This document shows, one piece after another, positions 53,718 through 62,408 of a stretch of 64,000 nt of DNA; within the stretch, counting starts at the first letter, position 1; each line of letters starts with the position of its first letter. Made by a program: the position numbers and the translations under genes. Origin of the DNA: G963677325 sp963677325. GTDB taxonomy: Bacteria > Bacteroidota > Bacteroidia > Bacteroidales > Prolixibacteraceae. The notes below the pieces were generated by a model, which had not been told where the DNA came from, ran no database searches, and was given only the letters and a program-made list of their open reading frames with translations. Location: positions 186,001 through 250,000 of the forward strand of contig CAXXGM010000003.1 in the NCBI GenBank assembly GCA_963677325.2. Direction: 5' to 3'.

Positions 53718-54324
53718 ATGAAAAGATTTTTATTTCCTCATTTTTTTATTTTCTCTTTTCTTTTGATTTCCTGTGGAAATAGTGATAAGCCACTTCAGGA
53801 AGAAGCCCGGATCAGGGCTACAGCCAATTACGCGAAATACTGTGCCGGATGTCATGATGATGATTTGGGCTGGTTCAAAAACAGACAATGGAAACACGGG
53901 ACTACCCGGCGTGACATCTATAAAAGTACCAAAATGGGTTATCCCGATTATGGAATGCCTTCTTTCGAAAGCTTCTTATCGGATAAGGATATGCACGATT
54001 TGGCAAAATATATAATAACGACCCTTGGATCAAAGAGAACTAATACCGGGAGCCAGGATCAAAACACCAAAAAAGCAGAAAAATTTAATCTTCAGCGTGA
54101 GATAGTAGCGCAGAGCCTTGATGTCGCAAGGGAATAGTCTTTTTAACCGGTGGCGATTTGCCGGGAAAATGATCCGTTACAGGAATGGGCAAAAAGTGGC
54201 CGGAATACATGAATTGCCAGAAATGCCAGCCGACGGTCAGTGAGGTTCATTCGATTTGAAGTTACATCCTGATTTCCAAAATCATGGTTTAGTTTATTTG
54301 GCCCGTAATTCTCCATCCGGGTAA
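53718..54324 (+). pseudogene. Broken cytochrome c-PQQ-dependent sugar dehydrogenase gene
   Basis: The 5' part is readable: MKRFLFPHFFIFSFLLISC (lipoprotein signal), then a class I cytochrome c domain with CAGCH (C42, C45, H46) and YGMPSF for the axial Met. The frame stops at 54137 in LDVARE. In the +1 frame it continues as VFLTGGDLPGKMIRYRNG and VAGIHELPEMPADGQ, reaches a TGA at 54241, then reads LKLHPDFQNHGLVYLARN. These are blocks of soluble aldose sugar dehydrogenase (PQQ beta-propeller). So a fused cytochrome-dehydrogenase has lost its 3' part through a frameshift, a stop and deletions. A functional short cytochrome c lipoprotein cannot be excluded. Confidence 0.8.
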
Positions 54325-54377
54325 GGATGAAACTTTGAAACCATAAAACATTGCAGACCTCCTCAATTTCTTCTCTG

Positions 54378-54480
54378 TATCTTACTATCCAGATGATACC
54401 TTCTCCGGTGTTTGTGTATGGTATCTGTATCAAATCATACACAAACATTACACAAACAATACGGCAAGGTTACACAAACC
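54378..54480. repeat. GTTTGTGTATG word hairpin and ACACAAAC repeats
   Basis: GTTTGTGTATG (54410-54420) and CATACACAAAC (54436-54446) form a perfect 11-bp stem, followed by two more ACACAAAC words. It fills much of the gap between the pseudogene and cysS. Confidence 0.75.
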
Positions 54481-54544
54481 ACGGAATTGAAGGGGTTAAC
54501 TATTAAACTCTTTCCGGCTATATAAATGGGAGCAAGGATGCGGG

Positions 54545-56020
54545 TTACTTCTTCAATTCCCATTCAAATCCCTCTTTGGTGTCTTTGATCACAAATCCCA
54601 TTTCGGTCAGGCGGGTGCGGATTTTGTCGGAAGTAGCCCAATCTTTCTTGTTTTTGGCGTCCAGCCGAAGATCCAGTAGAAAATCAACTACCTCTTCGAG
54701 CGTTTTTTCATTGGAGCCTGATTCCGAATTGGCCTCATTCTGCAATCCAAGTATGTCATTTACAAAATCGTGGTATAACCTGGTCAATAACCGGAGATCC
54801 TCTTCAGAAACGGTTTCCTTGCCTTCCTTTACAGAGTTGATCATCTTCACTCCATCAAACAAATTGGCTATTAATATTGGACTGTTCAGATCATCATTAA
54901 TGGCAGCATAGCATTTTTCCTTAAGGCCCGATACATCGATACTGGAAATTTCCGATGGTTTAAGTTCAGGAAGAACAGCAACGGCATTCAGCAAACGCTC
55001 CAGTCCTTTTTCTGCGGCCTGGAGAGCAGCATTTGAGAAATCAAGCGGACTGCGGTAATGAGCCTGTAGAATGAAAAAACGAATACACATGGGGGAATAT
55101 GCTTTTTCAAGCAGGGCATGGTTCCCTGAGAAGAGTTCTGCAAGTGTGATAAAATTACCCAGTGATTTTCCCATCTTCTGACCATTGATGGTAATCAGGT
55201 TGTTGTGCATCCAATGACGGACCGTATGATGGCCAAAACCAGCCACACCCTGTGCCACTTCGGCCTCATGATGAGGGAACATCAGATCCAGTCCCCCGCC
55301 ATGAATATCAAAGGTTTCGCCGAGATATTTGGTGCTCATGGCCGTACATTCAATATGCCATCCGGGGTAACCCTCACTCCACGGAGAGGGCCAGTGCATG
55401 ATATGTCCGGAGGTTGCTTTCTTCCAAAGAGCGAAATCAAGGCCAGATTTCTTCTCGCCCTGTCCCTCAAGATCACGGGTATTGGAATAGAGGTCTTCAA
55501 TTTTGCGGCCGGATAGTTCTCCGTAAGGGTAAGAGGCGGCATATTTCTCCACATCAAAATAGACAGAACCATTTACTTCGTACGCAAATCCTGAGTCAAC
55601 GATTCTTCTGATGGTTTCAATCTGCTCAATGATATGGCCGGAAGCAGTGGGTTCGATACTCGGTGGAAGCACATTGAGCTGAATCATGTTCTGACGGTAG
55701 CTGTTGGTGTAAAGCTGAACGATTTCCATGGGTTCCAGCTCTTCGATCCTGGCTTTCACAGCAATTTTATCCTCCCCCTCATCTGCGTCATTGACCAAAT
55801 GACCGACATCGGTAATATTCCGGACGTAACGTACCTTGTAATCAATATGTTTCAGATAACGGAACAACAGGTCAAAAGTGATGGCAGGCCTTGCGTGCCC
55901 AAGATGTGCTTCTCCATAAACGGTAGGGCCGCAAACATACATTCCGACATGGCCGGGATTCAGTGGTTTGAAAATCTCTTTTGTCCTTGTAAGGGTGTTG
56001 TATAAAACAAGTTCGTCCAT
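54545..56020 (-). CDS. cysS: Cysteinyl-tRNA synthetase
   Basis: A 491-residue class I enzyme. CGPTVYGEAHLGHARPAITFD has the zinc Cys and the HIGH motif (HLGH). GWHIECTAMSTKYLG and DLMFPHHEAEVAQ hold the other zinc ligands. KMGKSLGNFITL is the KMSKS motif. A C-terminal helical domain binds tRNA-Cys. Length is standard. Confidence 0.96.
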   Translation of the reverse strand: MDELVLYNTLTRTKEIFKPLNPGHVGMYVCGPTVYGEAHLGHARPAITFDLLFRYLKHIDYKVRYVRNITDVGHLVNDADEGEDKIAVKARIEELEPMEIVQLYTNSYRQNMIQLNVLPPSIEPTASGHIIEQIETIRRIVDSGFAYEVNGSVYFDVEKYAASYPYGELSGRKIEDLYSNTRDLEGQGEKKSGLDFALWKKATSGHIMHWPSPWSEGYPGWHIECTAMSTKYLGETFDIHGGGLDLMFPHHEAEVAQGVAGFGHHTVRHWMHNNLITINGQKMGKSLGNFITLAELFSGNHALLEKAYSPMCIRFFILQAHYRSPLDFSNAALQAAEKGLERLLNAVAVLPELKPSEISSIDVSGLKEKCYAAINDDLNSPILIANLFDGVKMINSVKEGKETVSEEDLRLLTRLYHDFVNDILGLQNEANSESGSNEKTLEEVVDFLLDLRLDAKNKKDWATSDKIRTRLTEMGFVIKDTKEGFEWELKK

Positions 56021-56051
56021 CTGTGTAAGCCTTTTCTAAAGAATTGAACTG

Positions 56052-56059
56052 CAAAATTA
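56052..56059 (-). promoter_or_regulatory. -7 promoter box of cysS
   Basis: TAATTTTG on the minus strand, 32 bases before the ATG. Confidence 0.5.
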
Positions 56060-56277
56060 AATAAAAATACGGAAGTAATTATTAACCACGGATAAGACAA
56101 AGGAACACTGAGATAATGATTATTGCATGAATCAGAGAACACAATCCCGATACGACTTTAAGGATCCATGATATTCTTACCTTTCTATGTTTTATGATGA
56201 TCAGACATTCTTCCTCCATTTTTGTTATGTCCTAAGTGACTCCACTATTTCTCTATATTTCCCTGATTTATTTTTGT

Positions 56278-56285
56278 TATTTTTG
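56278..56285 (+). promoter_or_regulatory. -7 promoter box of the cyclophilin gene
   Basis: TATTTTTG, 21 bases before the ATG. A second match at 56269-56276 is also possible. Confidence 0.5.
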
Positions 56286-56305
56286 GGCATCAGAACTTTA
56301 TCGAA

Positions 56306-57121
56306 ATGAGAAAAATTTATAAAACTGGTTTTTTACTGGCCTTCTTGACTATCTTCTCCTGCAATGCCCAGAATAATAATGGTCCCGTCGTTTTGATCAA
56401 AACGGAATTCGGTGACATTAAAGTTTTGCTTTACAATGAGACTCCGAAACACCGGGATAACTTTCTTAAACTTGTTAAAGCAGGGTTTTATGATGGGACG
56501 CTATTTCACAGGGTTATAAAAAATTTTATGATCCAGGGCGGTGATCCGGATACTAAAAATGCTCAGCCCGGACAGAAATTGGGCAATGGAGGGCCGGGTT
56601 ATACCCTTGATCCGGAGTTTAATCCCAATTTGATTCATAAAAGAGGCGCTCTGGCTGCTGCCAGGCTCGGGGATAAAATCAATCCGGGAAAGAAATCTTC
56701 AGGATCTCAGTTCTATATTGTACAGGGTGAAGTGATCCCGGTGAGCCAGGTGCCGGCTTATATGGAAAACGAAAATAAGCAGCTCCCTCAGAAGTACATG
56801 AATCAAATTGCTTTGGCGAATAAGGATTCTTTCGTGCTCTATCAAAGCACAAACAATAAACCGGCCTTCGATAAATTGGTGGAGAAAATTACGCAGGAAG
56901 CTGTCGCAAAAGCAAAGGAAAATCCTTTCAAATTTTCAGATCTTCAGTATCAAACTTACACTACCGTTGGTGGAGCTCCAAGCCTGGATGGAGAATACAC
57001 TGTTTTTGGGGAAGTGATTGAAGGAATGGACGTTGTGGATAAAATCGCAGCACAGGAGACCGGAGAAAAAGACAGGCCGGTTAAGGATATTAAAATAGAG
57101 GTGAAAGTGATAAAAGAATGA
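56306..57121 (+). CDS. Cyclophilin-type peptidyl-prolyl isomerase lipoprotein
   Basis: A 271-residue protein with lipobox LTIFSC (Cys 19), so it is anchored to a membrane facing the periplasm. The cyclophilin core is split: TEFGDIKVLLYNETPKHRDNFLKLV, GTLFHRVIKNFMIQGGDP and GSQFYIVQGEV form the first part. An insert of about 80 residues rich in Lys and Gln follows. YTVFGEVIEGMDVVDKIAAQET ends the domain. The insert is usual in Bacteroidetes members. It helps protein folding in the cell envelope. Confidence 0.92.
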   Translation: MRKIYKTGFLLAFLTIFSCNAQNNNGPVVLIKTEFGDIKVLLYNETPKHRDNFLKLVKAGFYDGTLFHRVIKNFMIQGGDPDTKNAQPGQKLGNGGPGYTLDPEFNPNLIHKRGALAAARLGDKINPGKKSSGSQFYIVQGEVIPVSQVPAYMENENKQLPQKYMNQIALANKDSFVLYQSTNNKPAFDKLVEKITQEAVAKAKENPFKFSDLQYQTYTTVGGAPSLDGEYTVFGEVIEGMDVVDKIAAQETGEKDRPVKDIKIEVKVIKE

Positions 57122-57181
57122 TGTGCTGATTCGGTGAACAGCTGATGTGAAGGGTTCGTGAAGGTAAAAGTTAAAGGGTTT

Positions 57182-57655
57182 TTAAGCCAGTCTAGAGCGG
57201 ACTATACGTAGCGATTTGGGGTTGATCTTTTCTTTCTCCACATCTGTTCTTGCTTCCTTAATCAATTCATCCATATTTTTAAATCCGATCAGTGGAGCAT
57301 TGTTCAATGCAAGTGACAATTCTATTAATTTTTGAAGACTGAAATTGAAATTACCATTTACAATTCAATGTCGTTTAGTTAAGGGAAATATCCATGGCTG
57401 TCAGCTTTAGCTGACGGATGATGTTTGAATTATAGGTGGCTTTAGCCGCATTGATGCATTTAATTTTAAAATGCGGCTAAAGCCTTTTGAATCAACATTT
57501 TCATCCGTCAGCTAAAGCTGACGGCAATGGATGAGAAGGATTTTAATGATGTTCCGGATCATTCAGACAAGAGATAAATCTTGATTGCCTTAGCTAAACG
57601 ACATTGATTTACAATTTGCGAAATATAGCCCTTTGGCGTTTCACCTGGTCACTCT
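57182..57655 (-). pseudogene. HTH (XRE/antitoxin-type) gene remnant split by a MITE
   Basis: On the minus strand the frame ending at the TAA at 57182-57184 reads NFNFSLQKLIELSLALNNAP, then FKNMDELIKEARTDVEKEK and SLRIVRSRLA. Removing the element at 57366-57606 with one copy of its flanking repeat restores GETPKGYISQIVNGNFNFSL. This is the recognition helix of XRE-type regulators such as HigA-like antitoxins. Upstream a TGA follows and no good start is present. The gene is thus dead twice over: by insertion and by loss of its 5' part. Confidence 0.7.
57366..57606. mobile_element. 241-bp MITE with nested inverted repeats and 10-bp target duplication
   Basis: Ends: CAATGTCGTTTAGTTAAGG (57366-57384) and an inverted, nearly exact copy ending ACGACATTG (57606). 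Inside: a second inverted pair around GTCAGCTTTAGCTGAC (57399-57422 with about 57500-57523). Inside that is a third pair, GGCTTTAGCCGCATT (57438-57452) with AATGCGGCTAAAGCC (57470-57484). The direct repeat ATTTACAATT flanks it exactly at 57356-57365 and 57607-57616. It has no gene, so it would need a transposase in trans. Confidence 0.85.
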
Positions 57656-57754
57656 ATAATAATGTCAACCCTTCGGGTTTAGTATATTGAACCCTTAATC
57701 CGCATAATTAGTTGTAACAAATAATCAATGTGAATTATTTTATCTTCAACGTGG

Positions 57755-58420
57755 CTAAGGTCTCAGGAATAGAGAGGCTACCTCCAGATCCTCAGGATAA
57801 GTGATTTTTATATTTTCCCTGTTACCTAAAACCATCTGAACAGGGAAGCCATTTTTTTCAACAACCGAGGCATCGTCGGTAAATGCTTCATTATATTCCT
57901 GCTTATAAGCATCATGTAATACCTTAGCGTTAAATACCTGGGGAGTCTGGACAAGATATAGCAGGGAACGGTCCAGTGGCTTTGAAATTTCCATTGTTCC
58001 TTCGCGGATTGATTCATTGGCAGGCAAAACAGGAATGGCGGATCCCCTATCTTTTGCCATGGTAAAACAACGGTTGATGGTTTCATGACTCACCAACGGC
58101 CTGACTCCATCATGCACCGCTATCAAATCACAATCGGGCGCTGCTTCCAATCCGTTCTTGACAGAGTGAAAGCGGGTTGACCCGCCAATGATTACCTGGT
58201 GAGGGGTCTTAAAATGATTTGCAGAGCAAAGGTATTTCCATTTATCGATCTCTGCTGCAGGGAGTACCACAACAATGTGGATTTCCGGATCGTATTCAAA
58301 AAAACTATTAATTGTGTGCATCAAAACAGGAATTCCCTTTAGAGATAAAAACTGCTTGGGAATTTCACTTTCCATTCTTGATCCGTTTCCGCCCGCTACA
58401 ATGATGACACAATTTTTCAT
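57755..58420 (-). CDS. ispD: 2-C-methyl-D-erythritol 4-phosphate cytidylyltransferase
   Basis: A 221-residue enzyme of the MEP isoprenoid pathway. It starts MKNCVIIVAGGNGSRMESEIPKQFL with the CTP-binding Gly-rich loop (the frame runs on to 58504 but the extra part is repeat). VIIGGSTRFHSVKNGLE and LIAVHDGVRPLVS hold the substrate Arg and the metal Asp. Standard length. Confidence 0.94.
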   Translation of the reverse strand: MKNCVIIVAGGNGSRMESEIPKQFLSLKGIPVLMHTINSFFEYDPEIHIVVVLPAAEIDKWKYLCSANHFKTPHQVIIGGSTRFHSVKNGLEAAPDCDLIAVHDGVRPLVSHETINRCFTMAKDRGSAIPVLPANESIREGTMEISKPLDRSLLYLVQTPQVFNAKVLHDAYKQEYNEAFTDDASVVEKNGFPVQMVLGNRENIKITYPEDLEVASLFLRP

Positions 58421-58444
58421 ATAACAGTTAAATTCTATTCTCAA

Positions 58445-58473
58445 ACCTGACAGATTTCCAAAACCTGTCAGGT
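58445..58473. repeat. ACCTGACAG/CTGTCAGGT hairpin
   Basis: A perfect 9-bp inverted repeat around an 11-base loop, of the same family as the hairpins at 26356-26370 and 26513-26545. It is between divergent ispD and DUF2461 genes. Confidence 0.75.
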
Positions 58474-58510
58474 ATTGAATACAATTATATACAAATTGGA
58501 TCAATTTACG

Positions 58511-58518
58511 TAATTTTG
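58511..58518 (+). promoter_or_regulatory. -7 promoter box of the DUF2461 gene
   Basis: TAATTTTG matches TAnnTTTG, 24 bases before the ATG. Confidence 0.5.
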
Positions 58519-58541
58519 AATTTCACTTTTAAAAAATTCTC

Positions 58542-59207
58542 ATGGAAGAGATTCTTAAATTTCTGACAGATTTGGAGGCCAATAATTCCAGGGACTGGTT
58601 CGAAGAGAACCGTAAACGATATGAGAATACAAGAAAAGAGTTTCTCGAATTTACAGGAAAGATGATCAATGAAATAAGAAAATTTGATGAGGAACTGCCT
58701 CCGTTAAATCCAAAAGATTGCCTTTTCCGCATTTTTAGGGATGTCAGGTTTTCACCCGATAAAAGTCCCTATAAAACAAATTACGGTAGTTATATGTCCA
58801 GGGGAGGATTTAAAGCAGGTTTTGCAGGTTATTATTTTCATATTTCACCCTCAGAATGCTTTCAGTCGGGAGGAATCTACATGCCTTCGCCTGAGCATCT
58901 TCAAGCCATAAGGCAAGAGATTTATTATCATCCCGAGGAATATCTGTTGTTAATTAATGAAAAGAAATTTCAAACGTTTTACCCGGATGCCTACTTCGAT
59001 TCTTTAAAAACTGCTCCCAAGGGTTATCCCAAGGATTGGGAGCATATAGATTTGCTTAAACCAAGGAATTATGCTTTTGGTCACCCCATTGATCCGAAAG
59101 AACTTGCTTCTCCTGATCTGCTGACAAATATTATTGAAAGATTCCGGATCATTTATCCTCTCAATCGGTTTCTAAACTCAGCCATCGGGGATTATCTTAA
59201 CTTGTAA
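58542..59207 (+). CDS. DUF2461 family protein
   Basis: A 221-residue cytoplasmic protein of the TIGR02453 group. FLTDLEANNSRDWFEENRKRYENTRKEF, RIFRDVRFSPDKSPYKTNYG and YYFHISPSECFQSGGIYMPSPEHL are the signature blocks. Function unknown. Confidence 0.9.
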   Translation: MEEILKFLTDLEANNSRDWFEENRKRYENTRKEFLEFTGKMINEIRKFDEELPPLNPKDCLFRIFRDVRFSPDKSPYKTNYGSYMSRGGFKAGFAGYYFHISPSECFQSGGIYMPSPEHLQAIRQEIYYHPEEYLLLINEKKFQTFYPDAYFDSLKTAPKGYPKDWEHIDLLKPRNYAFGHPIDPKELASPDLLTNIIERFRIIYPLNRFLNSAIGDYLNL

Positions 59208-59264
59208 TATTATTAAAAAAATTAAACAGGATTTTTTTTAGTGATAAGTAAATACATTAATTCT

Positions 59265-59966
59265 ATGAGATCTATTCTAATCATTGTTTCCATTCTATTT
59301 TTCGGCCTTACTTTAAAATCACAAAACATACAGTTACATTACGATGTTGGTAAGGATCGGAATTATCTCACCTCTACCGCCGAATTGTTCAGGACAGATC
59401 CCTGGGGAAGCACCTTTTATTTTATTGATCTTGATTATGGATCCGGAGGAAGTCAGGGTGTCAGTCTGGCGTATTTTGAAATTGTCCGCGGACTGAAATT
59501 CTGGAAGAGCCCTTTTGAAATCCATGTTGAATATAACGGAGGTTTTGGACAATATAAGGCAACCCCTATAAATAATGCCTATCAGATTAACGATGCCTGG
59601 TTATTGGGTGGACAATATACCTGGCATAGCCCGACCTTTTCCAAGGTTTTCCAACTTCAGGGGATGTATAAATACATCAGGGGGAAGAATGATTTATCTT
59701 TTCAGGTAACCGGGGTTTGGACGTTGAATTATTTCAAAAATAAGGTAACTTTATCAGGATTTGCAGATTTCTGGAGAGAAGATAATGTTGTGGGGAGAGG
59801 TGCTAATTCCAAAAATACCAATTTTGTATTTCTCGCAGAACCACAGTTCTGGTACAATGTGACAAAAAACTTCTCGATAGGCAGTGAGGAGGAGCTGAGT
59901 ATTAATTTTGCTGGACACAGAGGTTTTATGATCAATCCGACTATTGCAGGTAAATGGACATTTTAA
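59265..59966 (+). CDS. DUF5020 outer-membrane protein (Tsx-like channel)
   Basis: A 233-residue protein starting MRSILIIVSILFFGLTLKS, a signal peptide (the frame has a GTG at 59241, less likely). The rest is made of alternating amphipathic strands: QNIQLHYDVGKDRNYLTSTAELF, GSTFYFIDLDYG, KVTLSGFADFWRE and NFSIGSEEELSINF. They end in Phe (GKWTF), as outer-membrane barrels do. DUF5020 is related to nucleoside channel Tsx. The next gene is a purine permease 10 bases away, which supports a nucleobase or nucleoside uptake role. Confidence 0.8.
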   Translation: MRSILIIVSILFFGLTLKSQNIQLHYDVGKDRNYLTSTAELFRTDPWGSTFYFIDLDYGSGGSQGVSLAYFEIVRGLKFWKSPFEIHVEYNGGFGQYKATPINNAYQINDAWLLGGQYTWHSPTFSKVFQLQGMYKYIRGKNDLSFQVTGVWTLNYFKNKVTLSGFADFWREDNVVGRGANSKNTNFVFLAEPQFWYNVTKNFSIGSEEELSINFAGHRGFMINPTIAGKWTF

Positions 59967-59976
59967 ATAAAATCCT

Positions 59977-61350
59977 ATGTTTGAAAAAATGTTTAAATTA
60001 TCCGAGAACAGGACCACAGTAAAAACGGAGGTTATTGCCGGGATCACAACTTTTATGACCATGGCCTATATCCTGTTTCTGAATCCAACCATCCTTTCAT
60101 CCACGGGGATGGACCGGAATGCAGTTTTCTTTGCAACAGCAGTAGGCGCAGGTATTGTAACCATTGCGATGGGGTTGTTTGTTAATTTTCCCATTGCCCT
60201 TGCTCCCGGTATGGGATTGAATGCCCTTTTTGCAACTGTTGCCTTGGCTGGAGTAGGAATGCCCTGGAGAGCTGCTCTGGGAGCGGTATTTATTTCAGGA
60301 GTCATCTTTCTGATACTTACGGTAACCAAAATCCGGCAAATTCTGGTCAAAGCGGTTCCTAATTCTCTCAAAAGAGCCATTACAGTGGGGATAGGACTTT
60401 TTATTACCATCATCGGTTTTAAAATGTCAGAATTGATGGTTGTCCAGACCAATGTCATTCCCCCGACCATTGAAACCCTAAGTGCAAAAAACGGAATCGC
60501 TTTTCTCCGGTTTTTTGAATGGAACATTGGTATGGGAAGTCTCCATAATCACATGATGTTGCTCTGTCTGATAGGTTTAGCCATTACAGCTATTTTAATG
60601 TCGCTAAAGGTCAAAGGATCCTTACTGATTGGAATTGTCGCCACCACTTTGATTGGTATTCCTTTGGGAGTAACAGTCATTCCTGAAAATTTCGCTCTTT
60701 TTTCACTTCCTGATTTCAGCAAGCTTGCCGTTGGTGAGCTGGACATTAGAGGAGCCATTAACATGGGGATCTGGACTGTTGTTTTTACTTTTACCTTTGT
60801 TGAACTCTTCGATACTTTCGGCACTCTGGTTGGAACTGCAAGCAAGGCGGGGCTGATTGACAGCCAGGGTAATTCTCCTAAAATCGGTAAGGCCATGTTG
60901 GTGGACGCCCTTGGAGTATCCTTTGGCGCGCTGATGGGCACCAGTACAATTACTGCTTATGTGGAAAGTGCAGCAGGTATCAGTGAAGGGGGCAGAACGG
61001 GATTAACCGCTGTAACAACAGGAGTACTCTTTCTACTGGCTTTATTGATAGCTCCTCTCGCTACTCTTATTCCAGGAGCTGCAACCGCACCTGCATTGAT
61101 TATTGTAGGGGTTTTGATGGTATCATCGATACTGGAGATAGATTTCAGCGATTTTACCGAAGCTTTACCAGCCTTCATGACCATGATCCTGATGCCTTTT
61201 ACTTACAGCATTGCTAATGGAATTGCTGGAGGAATATTCTTTTATATACTTTTGAAGGTTGCTACGGGAAAGGCAAAACAAGTTCACTGGATGATGTATC
61301 TCCTGTTTGTTTTGGTTATTTCAAGATATTTATTTCTGAGTGGATCCTGA
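59977..61350 (+). CDS. NCS2-family (AzgA-like) purine permease
   Basis: A 457-residue inner-membrane protein with about 12-14 helices. TEVIAGITTFMTMAYILFLNP and NFPIALAPGMGLNALFA are the AzgA-type signature blocks. ELFDTFGTLVGTASKAGLID and GALMGTSTITAYVESAAGISEGGRTGL hold the family's substrate-site Glu and Thr residues. It imports adenine, guanine or hypoxanthine with protons. It follows the DUF5020 gene closely. Confidence 0.92.
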   Translation: MFEKMFKLSENRTTVKTEVIAGITTFMTMAYILFLNPTILSSTGMDRNAVFFATAVGAGIVTIAMGLFVNFPIALAPGMGLNALFATVALAGVGMPWRAALGAVFISGVIFLILTVTKIRQILVKAVPNSLKRAITVGIGLFITIIGFKMSELMVVQTNVIPPTIETLSAKNGIAFLRFFEWNIGMGSLHNHMMLLCLIGLAITAILMSLKVKGSLLIGIVATTLIGIPLGVTVIPENFALFSLPDFSKLAVGELDIRGAINMGIWTVVFTFTFVELFDTFGTLVGTASKAGLIDSQGNSPKIGKAMLVDALGVSFGALMGTSTITAYVESAAGISEGGRTGLTAVTTGVLFLLALLIAPLATLIPGAATAPALIIVGVLMVSSILEIDFSDFTEALPAFMTMILMPFTYSIANGIAGGIFFYILLKVATGKAKQVHWMMYLLFVLVISRYLFLSGS

Positions 61351-61392
61351 AGAATTTAACTTATACTTACCTGAACTTTTATTTAAGATGTG

Positions 61393-62091
61393 ATGACTAT
61401 GAATAAATCAAAAGTAACATTTGGAATATTATTGTTCTCAATGTTAACAATGCAGTTTGCTTTTGCTCAGGACTGGCCTAATTTAAATCGTTTCAAAGGT
61501 GAAAATGCAAGTCTTGGTGAAGCGTCTGCCAGTGAAAAGCGGGTGGTATTTATGGGGAACTCAATTACTGAAGGCTGGATCGAAATTCACCCTGAATTCT
61601 TTGCTGCCAAATCCTATGTTAATCGTGGCATTAGCGGGCAAACTACCCCTCAAATGTTGATTCGGTTTAGAGCCGATGTAGTCGAGCTTAAACCCAAAGC
61701 AGTTCTCATTTTAGCTGGCACTAACGATATTGCCGGAAACACGGGACCTGCAACGCTTGAAATGATAGAAGACAATATAATTTCAATGACACAACTGGCA
61801 AAGGCCAACGGCATTAAAGTTATTCTCTGTTCAGTACTTCCTGCATTTGATTATCCATGGAAACCAGGGCTTGAACCGGCGGATAAGATTATTGCACTTA
61901 ATAAGATGATAAAAGACTATGCAGCAAAAAGCGGATCAATTTACCTTGATTATTATTCCGCTCTGGTGGATGAACGAAAAGGAATGAAGGCTGAATATTC
62001 AAAAGATGGTGTTCACCCGAACAGGGAAGGTTATAAAATAATGGAGCCTCTTGCCGAAAAAGCAATCGCGAAGGCTTTGATGCAAAAATAG
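61393..62091 (+). CDS. Exported SGNH/GDSL hydrolase
   Basis: About 232 residues with a signal peptide (VTFGILLFSMLTMQFAFAQ). All four SGNH blocks are visible: VFMGNSITEGW (Ser), RGISGQTTPQML (Gly), LAGTNDIAGN (Asn) and DGVHPNREGY (Asp and His). It removes acetyl or other acyl groups from sugars or lipids in the periplasm. Start is ambiguous among GTG 61390, ATG 61393 and ATG 61399. Confidence 0.9.
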   Translation: MTMNKSKVTFGILLFSMLTMQFAFAQDWPNLNRFKGENASLGEASASEKRVVFMGNSITEGWIEIHPEFFAAKSYVNRGISGQTTPQMLIRFRADVVELKPKAVLILAGTNDIAGNTGPATLEMIEDNIISMTQLAKANGIKVILCSVLPAFDYPWKPGLEPADKIIALNKMIKDYAAKSGSIYLDYYSALVDERKGMKAEYSKDGVHPNREGYKIMEPLAEKAIAKALMQK

Positions 62092-62218
62092 CCATAATGA
62101 TCGAACCAATTATGAGAAATACAAGGATAAAATAACACGCATGCCCCTTGCAATCCAGATTCAACAGAATTTCAGGAATGACCTTGTTACTTATGTGTCT
62201 TTTATTATCTTTGCCGGC

Positions 62219-62242
62219 AAATTCGTAATTCGTAATTCGTAA
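62219..62242. repeat. AATTCGT tandem repeat before tRNA-Val
   Basis: Three tandem copies of AATTCGT lie directly upstream of the tRNA gene. Confidence 0.7.
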
Positions 62243-62251
62243 TTGATTAAA

Positions 62252-62326
62252 GGGTTGTTAGCTCAGTTGGTTTAGAGCATTACCTTGACAGGGTAGGGGT
62301 CACTGGTTCGAATCCAGTACAACCCA
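62252..62326 (+). tRNA. tRNA-Val(GAC)
   Basis: A 75-base cloverleaf. Acceptor GGGTTGT pairs with ACAACCC, discriminator A. D stem GCTC/GAGC. Anticodon stem TTACC/GGTAG with loop TTGACAG, anticodon GAC. T arm ACTGG-TTCGAAT-CCAGT. The 3' CCA is not encoded. It is 160 bases after the SGNH hydrolase gene. Confidence 0.95.
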
Positions 62327-62347
62327 CGTTATTAATGAAATTAATGC

Positions 62348-62393
62348 AAAAAAGAAGCGCTGCAAATCTGAACTTTGCAGCGCTTCTTTTTTT
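62348..62393. terminator. Bidirectional rho-independent terminator
   Basis: AAAAAAGAAGCGCTGCAAA and its exact complement ending in seven T form a 19-bp stem with a 7-base loop. It serves the tRNA on the plus strand and the lipoprotein gene on the minus strand. Confidence 0.9.
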
Positions 62394-62408
62394 AAAAAAT
62401 GTTTGGAG

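Noticed and set aside
54143..54448. 101-codon minus-strand frame in the gap before cysS
   Set aside because: It is antisense to the remains of the sugar dehydrogenase pseudogene, whose plus-strand residues match a known family.
60066..60941. Open frames of 153 and 130 codons antisense to the NCS2 permease
   Set aside because: They are low-complexity shadows of the hydrophobic permease gene.
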